A stretch of DNA of 7,415 nucleotides, taken from the NCBI GenBank assembly GCA_900313775.1, contig OMSP01000081.1:1-7415 (forward strand), written 5' to 3'. Below the pieces are notes generated by a model that searched no databases, was not told the DNA's origin, and worked only from the letters and a program-made list of their open reading frames with translations. Source of the DNA: an uncultured Eubacteriales bacterium. Lineage in GTDB: Bacteria; Bacillota; Clostridia; Lachnospirales; Lachnospiraceae. Within the stretch, counting starts at the first letter, position 1. Each line of letters opens with the position of its first letter. Positions 1 through 5,784 of this stretch are shown here, piece after piece. Position numbers and translations under genes: made by a program.

Positions 1-671
1 ATCCTCTTTCCCAGTGTAATGATCTGTGCTCCTTGTATTTCAGCCGCCTGCACCTCCGACAGGGCAAAGCCTCCTTCGGGTCCGATCATCACGGAAAGAC
101 GGCTGCACTGTCTCACCTGTTCCATTCGTTCTCTCGTATTTTCGGGATCGTCCGCACATTCATAGGGCAGAAGAAACAGATCATCGCCCGCAGCCATCCC
201 GATCGCTTTTTCTATCGAAATGATCGGCCGCACGACCGGTATTCGTGTCCGTCCGCACTGCTTGGCGGCAGCTTCTGCTATTTTCTGCCAACGCTTCTCC
301 TTATGCTCCGCACTTTTGGCATCAGGCCTTGCGACCGTGCGCGCGCTGACGACAGGAACGATCTCACTCACGCCAAGTTCAGTCGCTTTCTGGACGATCC
401 ACGCCATCTTATCGCTCTTTGTCATGCAGGGATAAAGCGTGATATGACAGCACAGCTCCCGGTCGGTTTCTATCTCTTTTTCGACAGTCAGAACAGCCTT
501 ATCGCTGTCCGCTTCCTTCAGGACAGCTGAGTAGGTGCGCCCGTTTCCGTCCGTCACCTCCAGGACCGCTCCGCGCCCTGCGCGCAATACATGCAGGAGA
601 TGATGGGCATCATCTCCTGTCATGCTGAAACTGTCTTTGTCTGTCAGGTCCTTATCCGTAAAAAAGTGCAT
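1..671 (-). CDS. rsmE: 16S rRNA (uracil-1498-N3)-methyltransferase RsmE, C-terminus cut by window edge
   Basis: RsmE methylates N3 of U1498 in 16S rRNA of the 30S subunit, using S-adenosylmethionine; it is a cytoplasmic SPOUT (trefoil-knot) enzyme. The frame is open from ATG at 671 to the left edge: 223 complete codons, against about 240-250 for the family, so only the last 20 or so residues are missing. Visible family motifs in order: the N-terminal PUA-like segment with DDAHHLLHVLR (residues 20-30), KSDKMAWIVQKATELGV (85-101), RWQKIAEAAAKQCGR (127-141), and the SAM-knot motif IGPEGGF (196-202) followed by the start of the LGKRI element (220 on). It begins 4 bases after the stop of the CapA-like gene and no strong Shine-Dalgarno is visible, so translation is probably coupled to that gene. 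In many Firmicutes rsmE follows prmA; here it closes a dapA-led unit. Identity is firm. Confidence 0.95.
   Translation of the reverse strand, partial: MHFFTDKDLTDKDSFSMTGDDAHHLLHVLRAGRGAVLEVTDGNGRTYSAVLKEADSDKAVLTVEKEIETDRELCCHITLYPCMTKSDKMAWIVQKATELGVSEIVPVVSARTVARPDAKSAEHKEKRWQKIAEAAAKQCGRTRIPVVRPIISIEKAIGMAAGDDLFLLPYECADDPENTRERMEQVRQCSRLSVMIGPEGGFALSEVQAAEIQGAQIITLGKR
594..619. repeat. Perfect 12-base inverted repeat inside rsmE
   Basis: CAGGAGATGATG (594-605) is followed after two bases (GG, 606-607) by its exact reverse complement CATCATCTCCTG (608-619). It lies in codons 18-26 of rsmE and encodes the conserved DDAHHLL stretch, where GAT GAT facing CAT CAT forms much of the symmetry. 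In mRNA it could fold into a hairpin with a small loop close to the start codon. It may be a codon coincidence; the repeat itself is certain, its function is not. Confidence 0.6.
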
Positions 672-675
672 TGCG

Positions 676-2112
676 CTATTTCTTGACCAGTTCTTTCTTG
701 GCTTGCTTGACTCCGTCACCAAGGATCTTTAACGTACGTTCATGCGATGCCTTGGCATCCTCGGTGATTCCCTTGAGCCCTGTAACCTTCTCCAGTTTGT
801 TGAGGTTGGTCAGCGGAAGGATCGCGTAATCATAGAGTGTATTTTCATCTTCCTTCTCAACAACATTTCCGTCCTGATCCACGACGATCGCATCCTCATC
901 CTTCTTTTCTTCTGATTCCTCGTCTCCCTCTTCCCCGTTTTCATCGTCCTTGACCGTATCGGCTTTTCTGACGCGACAGACCCAGGTGGGTGTGAGTTTG
1001 ACGTCCGTGATGGTAACCTTTCCCTTTTCACTCTTATGCAGATCGAAGGTGATGATCGCGCCGTCCTCGTTGTGTGCAGTATCGATCTCATCGCCTTTGC
1101 GCAGATTGGACAGGGCGTTACCGATGGAATAGACGCAGAACATCTTGTGCTTGCCGTCCTCAGATGTGAGGACCTCGGATGGCTGTTCCACAAGCGGATG
1201 ATTGCCTATAACGATATCTACGCCACGGTTGCACAGTTCCTGAGCGATCGCCTTTTGATCATCGGACGGCTCGAACTCGTTCTCTGCACCCCAGTGCAGC
1301 ATGTAGACGATCAGATCGGCTCCGTCATCCTTCATCGCAGCGATCTGGTTCTCGACTTCCGGATAGAAATCGACCGGATCGGTCTCTTTGAACATATTGA
1401 TGAGCGCTGCGTCATCATCTGACACTGACTTCTTGGCAAATGCACCCGGTGTACCGTAAGTATAGTCACATAAACCGACTTTGACGGCACCGGACTTCAT
1501 GATGATATAGCGTTTATCTTCAGCGGAATTTCGCAGCCCGTTGTACTTTATCTCATCGTCGTTATAGGTCAGCAGCGTACTCTTCAGGCCGTCTCCTCCC
1601 GCATCGTACATATGGTTGGTCGCGATCATCTGCAGATCGATGCCGGCTTCCTTGAGCGTCCCCGGCAGCACATCCGGCAGACCGGAGACTTTGTTCTCCA
1701 CATCTGCTATATTACCTTCCACTTCGCAGACCATGATATCAGCCTTTTTATACTGCTTTTTCACATATTCAAAGGCGGGGCTGAAGTCATAGACTCCGCT
1801 GTCGTCCCGGCAGCTCTCCATCAGTTTGTCATCCAGCACGATACCGCCGGTAAAGGCGATACTGGCATCTCCGCTCTTTGGCTCGGTCTGCTCCTTGGAT
1901 GTCTTCTCCGCAGATTTATTCTTGCGATGACGCGCACAGGATTTGACGCCGGTCACGATGAGCACCACTAAAAGGATCAGTACCAGCAGCACTATCAGTC
2001 TCATAATCACGGCGATCCACAGCCTTCGTCTGAGCCTTGCCTGTCGATAGTTATGCGGTCTGGAAAAAAGGATTTGAAGCAATCGTCTGAATGTCATTTT
2101 CTGATGACTCAT
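676..2112 (-). CDS. Membrane-anchored CapA-family (poly-gamma-glutamate capsule type) protein with altered metal motifs
   Basis: 478 residues. A basic N-terminus (1-32) leads into one long hydrophobic segment (about 33-55), then a basic, charged linker, so the bulk is expected outside the membrane (signal anchor). Residues 84-380 match the CapA/PGA_cap fold, a calcineurin-like phosphoesterase relative: FTGGIVLDD (87-95), CEVEGNIAD (129-137), ATNHMYDAGGDGL (164-176), LHWGAENEFEPSDDQ (272-286), GNHPLVEQ (303-310), VYSIGNAL (327-334). Typical family members read GD at 89-90 and HPHV at 305-308; here they are GG and HPLV, so two probable metal ligands appear replaced. Residues about 386-425 form a strongly acidic stretch rich in Asp and Glu, with a DQDGN motif at 412-416; the C-terminus is Lys-rich. 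A GAGGAG site (2126-2121) 8 bases upstream supports this start. It sits between dapA and rsmE, not in a cap operon, so a role in capsule is unproven; a cell-envelope role is inferred from the anchor. Confidence 0.85.
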   Translation of the reverse strand: MSHQKMTFRRLLQILFSRPHNYRQARLRRRLWIAVIMRLIVLLVLILLVVLIVTGVKSCARHRKNKSAEKTSKEQTEPKSGDASIAFTGGIVLDDKLMESCRDDSGVYDFSPAFEYVKKQYKKADIMVCEVEGNIADVENKVSGLPDVLPGTLKEAGIDLQMIATNHMYDAGGDGLKSTLLTYNDDEIKYNGLRNSAEDKRYIIMKSGAVKVGLCDYTYGTPGAFAKKSVSDDDAALINMFKETDPVDFYPEVENQIAAMKDDGADLIVYMLHWGAENEFEPSDDQKAIAQELCNRGVDIVIGNHPLVEQPSEVLTSEDGKHKMFCVYSIGNALSNLRKGDEIDTAHNEDGAIITFDLHKSEKGKVTITDVKLTPTWVCRVRKADTVKDDENGEEGDEESEEKKDEDAIVVDQDGNVVEKEDENTLYDYAILPLTNLNKLEKVTGLKGITEDAKASHERTLKILGDGVKQAKKELVKK

Positions 2113-2136
2113 AACAACCTCTCCTCAGCAATTGAT

Positions 2137-3021
2137 TTACAGGCAGCCGAACTCCTCCATGGCCCTGCGCAGGTTCTTCTGATTGGATTCGGTCATCTCC
2201 GTCAGCGGCAGCCGCGGAACACCTGCATCGTAGCCCTGCATTACCAGTGCCGCTTTGACCGGGATCGGATTGACTTCGCAAAACAGCTGACGGACCAGCT
2301 CAAGGCATTTGAGCTGCATCGCGGCAGCCTTGACATAATCCCCGTCGAGGCAGGCCATCGTCATATCATGAGTAAACTTCGGGGCTACATTGGACAGCAC
2401 GGAGATAACACCTATGCCGCCGAGGGACATGATCGGCACCGTCTGATCGTCATTGCCCGAATACAGATCCAGATCATCGCCTGAAAGCTCTTTGCATTTG
2501 GCTATCTGGCTGATATCACCGGAAGCCTCCTTGATTGCAACGATATTCTCGACATGTTTGCCCAGATAAGCAGCCGTCTCCGGCATGATATTCGTTGATG
2601 TCCGGGAAGGCACATTGTAGAGGATACAGGGGATCTCGGCCGCTTCGGCGATCTTTGTGAAACTCTCGATCAGTCCTGCCTGCGTCGCTTTATTGTAATA
2701 CGGAGCGACCAAAAGACATCCGTCCGCTCCCACTTCGCGGGCCCGGATAGACATCATGCATGCGTGAGCCGTGTTATTGGAACCGGTACCGGCAATGACC
2801 GGCACACGGCCTTTAGCGCGCGCCGCGACTACCGCGATCGCCTCGATATGCTCGTCATCTTCAAGGGTCGGCGCCTCACCGCTTGTCCCGCATACGACCA
2901 GAGCATCCGTACTGCCGGCGATCTGATCGTCGGTCATCTTCTCCAGTGCCTCAAAGTTGATGGATCCGTCTTTGTTCATCGGTGTCGCCATTGCGACGCC
3001 GGCTCCCTTAAATAAAGTCAT
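2137..3021 (-). CDS. dapA: 4-hydroxy-tetrahydrodipicolinate synthase DapA
   Basis: DapA condenses pyruvate with aspartate 4-semialdehyde, the first committed step to meso-diaminopimelate and lysine, in the cytoplasm. From ATG at 3021 the protein has 294 residues, normal for this TIM-barrel class I aldolase family. Key residues are present: GTSGEAPTL (45-53, Thr46), AGTGSNN (77-83), PYYNK with Tyr109, YNVPSRT (135-141, catalytic Tyr135 and substrate-binding Arg140), Schiff-base Lys164 in AIKEASGD, GNDD (189-192) and NPIPVK (251-256). A TTG six bases upstream (3027) is in frame but only one base from the AAGGAGG site, so ATG 3021, with 7 bases of spacing, is the right start. It heads a leftward unit with the CapA-like gene (24-base gap) and rsmE. 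The leader predicted from the promoter is only about 40 bases, too short for a lysine riboswitch. Related aldolases (N-acetylneuraminate lyase and others) are possible in principle, but the motif set fits DapA. Confidence 0.95.
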   Translation of the reverse strand: MTLFKGAGVAMATPMNKDGSINFEALEKMTDDQIAGSTDALVVCGTSGEAPTLEDDEHIEAIAVVAARAKGRVPVIAGTGSNNTAHACMMSIRAREVGADGCLLVAPYYNKATQAGLIESFTKIAEAAEIPCILYNVPSRTSTNIMPETAAYLGKHVENIVAIKEASGDISQIAKCKELSGDDLDLYSGNDDQTVPIMSLGGIGVISVLSNVAPKFTHDMTMACLDGDYVKAAAMQLKCLELVRQLFCEVNPIPVKAALVMQGYDAGVPRLPLTEMTESNQKNLRRAMEEFGCL

Positions 3022-3028
3022 AATCAAC

Positions 3029-3035
3029 CCTCCTT
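3029..3035 (-). promoter_or_regulatory. Ribosome binding site that fixes the dapA start
   Basis: AAGGAGG reads on the minus strand at 3035-3029. It is 7 bases from ATG at 3021 but 1 base from the in-frame TTG at 3027, so it selects the ATG and shortens the protein by two residues compared with the longest open frame. Confidence 0.9.
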
Positions 3036-3060
3036 CAGATGATTATTATTACTCCCATTT

Positions 3061-3073
3061 CAATAAATTATTG
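3061..3073. repeat. AT-rich perfect inverted repeat over the predicted dapA start point
   Basis: CAATAA, one central A, then TTATTG. The arms are exact reverse complements. The repeat overlaps the -10 element (3075-3070) and the expected transcription start (about 3063). That position would suit a repressor operator, but in AT-rich promoter DNA a 6-base arm can arise by chance. Confidence 0.4.
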
Positions 3074-3098
3074 TACCATATTGTCAGGTAAAAATAAA
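3070..3098 (-). promoter_or_regulatory. Predicted promoter of the dapA unit
   Basis: On the minus strand an extended -10, TG-G-TACAAT (TACAAT at 3075-3070, TGG at 3078-3076), lies 17 bases from a weak -35, TTTATT (3098-3093). The -35 falls inside the T-rich tail of the metA terminator. The predicted start near 3063 gives a leader of about 40 bases. Motif match only; the weak -35 is offset by the TGn extension. Confidence 0.6.
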
Positions 3099-3127
3099 GC
3101 GAAGGCCGCCGCAAACGCGGCAGCCTC
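3090..3127 (-). terminator. Intrinsic terminator after metA
   Basis: On the minus strand, 8 bases past the metA stop codon, GAGGCTGCCGC (3127-3117) can pair with GCGGCGGCCTT (3112-3102) across a GTTT loop: 11 pairs, two of them G-T. The run that follows (3098-3090) is TTTATTTTT, separated from the stem by CGC. The plus strand has no matching T run, so it acts leftward, separating metA from the dapA unit. Confidence 0.8.
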
Positions 3128-3135
3128 CGATAAGA

Positions 3136-4062
3136 TCAACCCATATTTCCGACATCCTCGACCACATAGGGCGTCTCCTGATAAACGAAGTAGTCGAGCC
3201 AATTGCCGAACAGAAGGTTCGCCCCCGAGCGCCACCTGCAGACCGGCTGCCTGTCCGGGTCATCGTCCGGATAGTAGTTTTCCGGTATTTCAGGATCGAT
3301 GCCCGCTTTCAGGTCGCGCCTGTATTCTTTGTCGATGGTATCGACATCATACTCGGAGTGCCCGGTGATGAAGATCTGCCGGCCGCCGTCCGTTGAGACG
3401 GCATAGACTCCTGCCCTGTCGCTCTCCGCAAGGATCTTCAGCGCCGGGATCCTTTCGATATCCTCTTTCAGTACTGTCGTATTTCGTGAATGCGGCGCCA
3501 GGAAGACATCGTCGAACCCGCGGAACAGGATCGACCCCTTATGGGTCACCTTGTGTTCGAAGATACCGACCAGCTTCGCTGGAAGCTCCACCTTAGGTAT
3601 CCCGTAATGGTAATACAGACCGGCCTGTGCTCCCCAGCAGATATGGAAAGTGCTGTATACATGCTTCTTCGACCACTCCATGATATCGCACAGCTCGTCC
3701 CAGTACTCCACCTCTTCGAAGGCCAGATGCTCTACAGGCGCACCGGTGATGACCATCCCGTCATAATAAAATTCCCTGACATCGTCAAAGTTCTTGTAGA
3801 ACGCGATCATATGTTCTCTGGAGGTGTTTTTCGGGATATGTGTCTTCATGCTCATCAGCTCCAGATCGATCTGGATAGGCGTATTTCCGAGAAGCCTTGC
3901 CAGCTGCGTCTCTGTCGCGATCTTCGTCGGCATCAGATTGAGCACGAGAATACGCAGCGGCCGGATGTCCTGAGTCTCCGCGCGCTCCGTTCGGATCGTG
4001 AAAATATTCTCTTTGTGCAGCGTCTCCTCTGCCGGAAGACCTCTGGGTATTTTGATGGGCAT
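3136..4062 (-). CDS. metA: Homoserine O-acetyltransferase, MetA type
   Basis: MetA activates homoserine by acylating its hydroxyl, the first step of the methionine branch, in the cytoplasm. 308 residues, close to the E. coli enzyme and nearly collinear with it. The N-terminus MPIKIPRGLPAEETLHKENI is the classic MetA start. The glutamine-amidotransferase-like triad is intact: Cys142 in HICWGAQAGLY, His235 and Glu237 in TGHSEYD. Residue 111, in TGAPVEHL, is Glu. Work on Bacillus cereus MetA showed that Glu here favours acetyl-CoA and Gly (as in E. coli) succinyl-CoA, so O-acetylhomoserine is the predicted product; databases often mislabel such proteins as succinyltransferases. AAGGAGA (4075-4069), 6 bases upstream, supports the ATG. 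The gene is divergent from metY, whose expected substrate is its product, and ends at its own terminator, so it is probably monocistronic. Confidence 0.95.
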   Translation of the reverse strand: MPIKIPRGLPAEETLHKENIFTIRTERAETQDIRPLRILVLNLMPTKIATETQLARLLGNTPIQIDLELMSMKTHIPKNTSREHMIAFYKNFDDVREFYYDGMVITGAPVEHLAFEEVEYWDELCDIMEWSKKHVYSTFHICWGAQAGLYYHYGIPKVELPAKLVGIFEHKVTHKGSILFRGFDDVFLAPHSRNTTVLKEDIERIPALKILAESDRAGVYAVSTDGGRQIFITGHSEYDVDTIDKEYRRDLKAGIDPEIPENYYPDDDPDRQPVCRWRSGANLLFGNWLDYFVYQETPYVVEDVGNMG

Positions 4063-4102
4063 GAACTGTCTCCTTCTGCTGTTTTCCTGATTATGCCTTT
4101 CA

Positions 4103-4131
4103 TTGAATTATAACACATACTATGCTATGAT
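4103..4131 (+). promoter_or_regulatory. Predicted metY promoter
   Basis: TTGAAT (-35, 4103-4108), 17 bases, TATGAT (-10, 4126-4131) with a TGC extension at 4123-4125. This is a good sigma-A type match. The predicted start near 4138 leaves a leader of about 30 bases before the ATG at 4169, with no room for a SAM riboswitch or T-box. Confidence 0.75.
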
Positions 4132-4135
4132 TTAA
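4107..4135 (-). promoter_or_regulatory. Predicted metA promoter, overlapping the metY promoter
   Basis: On the minus strand TATAAT (4112-4107) with a TGT extension (4115-4113) is a perfect extended -10; 17 bases upstream is a weak -35, TTAAAT (4135-4130). The leader would be about 40 bases. It occupies almost the same bases as the rightward promoter, so each polymerase site blocks the other. Confidence 0.65.
4116..4129. repeat. Imperfect palindrome between metA and metY promoter elements
   Basis: CATACTATGCTATG is symmetric at 10 of 14 positions (CATA at one end, TATG at the other). It lies in the spacer of both overlapping promoters. A regulator bound here would control both genes. I cannot match it to a named regulator. 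Confidence 0.3.
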
Positions 4136-4136
4136 A

Positions 4137-4148
4137 CCAAAGTTTTGG
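4137..4148. repeat. Short inverted repeat at the predicted metY start point
   Basis: CCAAA, two bases (GT), TTTGG. The arms are perfect and sit over the expected start of the metY transcript. It could be an operator half or a short 5' hairpin; the arms are only 5 bases, so chance is a real option. Confidence 0.3.
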
Positions 4149-4168
4149 ATATTCAGGAGGGTTGAAAC

Positions 4169-5443
4169 ATGCGTAAAGACACAGAATGTATTCACGCCGG
4201 CTACACGCCTGAAAACGGCGGGCCGCGCATGATCCCGATCATCGAAAGCACCACTTTCAAATATGACAGCAGCAGCGATATGGCCGACTTGTTCGACCTG
4301 AAGGCGCCGGGCTATTTCTACTCGCGTCTGCAGAATCCGACCTGCGACATGGTTGCAGCCAAGCTCGCCGCCCTCGAGGGAGGCACTGCCGGCATGCTTA
4401 CCTCCTCAGGCCAGGCTGCCAATTTCTTTTCCGTATTCAACCTGGCTAATGCGGGCGACCATGTAGTATCCGCCTCGACCATCTACGGAGGGACCTTTAA
4501 TCTGTTCCAGGTCACGATGAAGAAAATGGGCATCGACTTCACTTTCGTCGAACCCGACTGCACCGACGATGAGCTCGAGGCCGCCTTCCGCCCGAACACC
4601 AAGGCCGTCTTCGGCGAGACCATCGCGAACCCCGCACTCAAAGTGCTTGACATTGAGCGTTTCGCGAATGCGGCTCATGCTCACGGCGTGCCGTTTATCA
4701 TCGACAACACGTTCGCGACACCGATCAACTGCCGCCCGATCGAATGGGGCGCTGACATAGTCACCCACTCAACTACCAAGTATATCGATGGTCACGACAG
4801 CTCTGTCGGAGGTGCTATCATCGATGGCGGCAATTTTGACTGGATGGCTCACAAAGACAAATTCCCGGGCTTGACGACACCTGACGACTCCTATCACGGA
4901 ACAGTCTATGCCGAGGCTTTCGGCAACGGAGGCGCCTTTATCACCAAGGCGACAGCTCAGCTGATGCGCGACTTCGGATCTTCTCCGTCCGCGTTTTCTG
5001 CCTATATCATCAATCTCGGCATTGAATCTCTGAGCGTCCGCATGAAGAGACACTGCGAGAACGGCCTTGCGATCGCCGAATATCTAGAAAAGCACCCGAA
5101 AGTAAAATGGGTGACCTACCCGGGACTTAAGAGCAGCCCTGACTATGAGCTGACACAAAAATATATGCCGAACGGCACCTGCGGTGTCGTCGCTTTCGGA
5201 CTTGACGGCGGGCGTGCCAAGGCCGAGGAAGTCATGGGGCACCTCAAAGTAGCTATGATCGCGACCCATGTCGCCGACGCACACACCTGCGTCCTCCATC
5301 CCGCATCATCTACTCACCGCCAGCTGACAGATGACGAACTTGTGGCCTGCGGCGTTCGCCCCGAGATGATCCGCTATTCTGCGGGCATAGAGGATGTCAA
5401 TGACTTGATCGAAGACCTCGCACAGGCACTTGATCAAGTCTGA
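4169..5443 (+). CDS. metY: O-acetylhomoserine sulfhydrylase (aminocarboxypropyltransferase) MetY
   Basis: A PLP enzyme of the Cys/Met metabolism family that makes homocysteine and acetate from O-acetylhomoserine and sulfide, in the cytoplasm. 424 residues, typical of MetY and longer than most cystathionine gamma-synthases (about 380). Visible PLP-site features: YSRLQNPT (51-58), SSGQAA (79-84), Tyr106 in STIYGGTF, Asp179 in IIDNTFATP, Schiff-base Lys204 in THSTTKY, and the carboxylate-binding Arg402 in IRYSAGIED. The extra segment KFPGLTTPDDSYHG (231-244) and HPASSTH (377-383) are MetY-like. Methionine gamma-lyase is unlikely: the Cys that follows Tyr-Gly in that enzyme is Gly108 here. AGGAGGG (4155-4161), 7 bases before ATG, is a strong ribosome site. 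The divergent acetyl-type metA supplies the expected substrate. Cystathionine gamma-synthase activity on the same substrate cannot be excluded. Confidence 0.92.
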   Translation: MRKDTECIHAGYTPENGGPRMIPIIESTTFKYDSSSDMADLFDLKAPGYFYSRLQNPTCDMVAAKLAALEGGTAGMLTSSGQAANFFSVFNLANAGDHVVSASTIYGGTFNLFQVTMKKMGIDFTFVEPDCTDDELEAAFRPNTKAVFGETIANPALKVLDIERFANAAHAHGVPFIIDNTFATPINCRPIEWGADIVTHSTTKYIDGHDSSVGGAIIDGGNFDWMAHKDKFPGLTTPDDSYHGTVYAEAFGNGGAFITKATAQLMRDFGSSPSAFSAYIINLGIESLSVRMKRHCENGLAIAEYLEKHPKVKWVTYPGLKSSPDYELTQKYMPNGTCGVVAFGLDGGRAKAEEVMGHLKVAMIATHVADAHTCVLHPASSTHRQLTDDELVACGVRPEMIRYSAGIEDVNDLIEDLAQALDQV

Positions 5444-5464
5444 TTATACGAAAGGAGACAGACA

Positions 5465-5779
5465 ATGCAAATAGTAACGATCGATCATATTCCGGGAAAA
5501 GAATTTCAGGTACTGGGCATGGTTCAGGGAGCTATGGTGCAGACCGTTCACGCCGGCAAGGATATTTTTAACAGTTTCAAGACGCTGGTCGGCGGCGAAC
5601 TCACCTCCTACACAGAGATGATGAACACCTCCCGTGCGACAGCGATCAGCCGTATGATCGAAAACGCAAACGCCATCGGCGCCGATGCGATAGTCAATGT
5701 CCGTTTCACGACCTCTTCGGTCATGCAGGGTGCATCCGAAGTGCTCGCTTACGGAACTGCGGTCAAGTTCACCAACTGA
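5465..5779 (+). CDS. YbjQ/UPF0145 family small protein
   Basis: 104 residues, full length for the YbjQ (DUF74, 'heavy-metal-binding') family, whose members form ring-like oligomers and whose job is not established. Family signature regions: PGKEFQVLGMVQG (10-22), GGELTSYTEMM (43-53), the helix RATAISRMIENANAIGADAIVNVRF (57-81) and the closing strand AYGTAVKF (95-102). There is no cysteine and only two histidines (8 and 29), so the metal-binding name is not supported by the residues here. No signal peptide or membrane segment is seen; cytoplasmic. AAAGGAGA (5451-5458), 6 bases before ATG, is a strong ribosome site. It lies 21 bases after metY and 5 bases before rarA, so it is probably cotranscribed with both. 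Family is clear, function unknown. Confidence 0.9.
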   Translation: MQIVTIDHIPGKEFQVLGMVQGAMVQTVHAGKDIFNSFKTLVGGELTSYTEMMNTSRATAISRMIENANAIGADAIVNVRFTTSSVMQGASEVLAYGTAVKFTN

Positions 5780-5784
5780 TCTGT

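Noticed and set aside
2053..2484. Open frame of 143 codons on the plus strand opposite dapA and the start of the CapA-like gene
   Set aside because: Antisense to conserved coding sequence, spans a gene boundary and shows no recognisable domain.
3022..3027. In-frame TTG start adding two residues to DapA
   Set aside because: Only one base from the AAGGAGG site; ATG at 3021 has proper spacing.
3490..4113. Open frame of 207 codons on the plus strand opposite metA
   Set aside because: Antisense to metA, whose residues match the family throughout; no ribosome site or family features.
4169..5443. Methionine gamma-lyase as the identity of the PLP enzyme
   Set aside because: The active-site Cys after Tyr-Gly is Gly108, the length fits MetY, and the divergent gene makes the MetY substrate.
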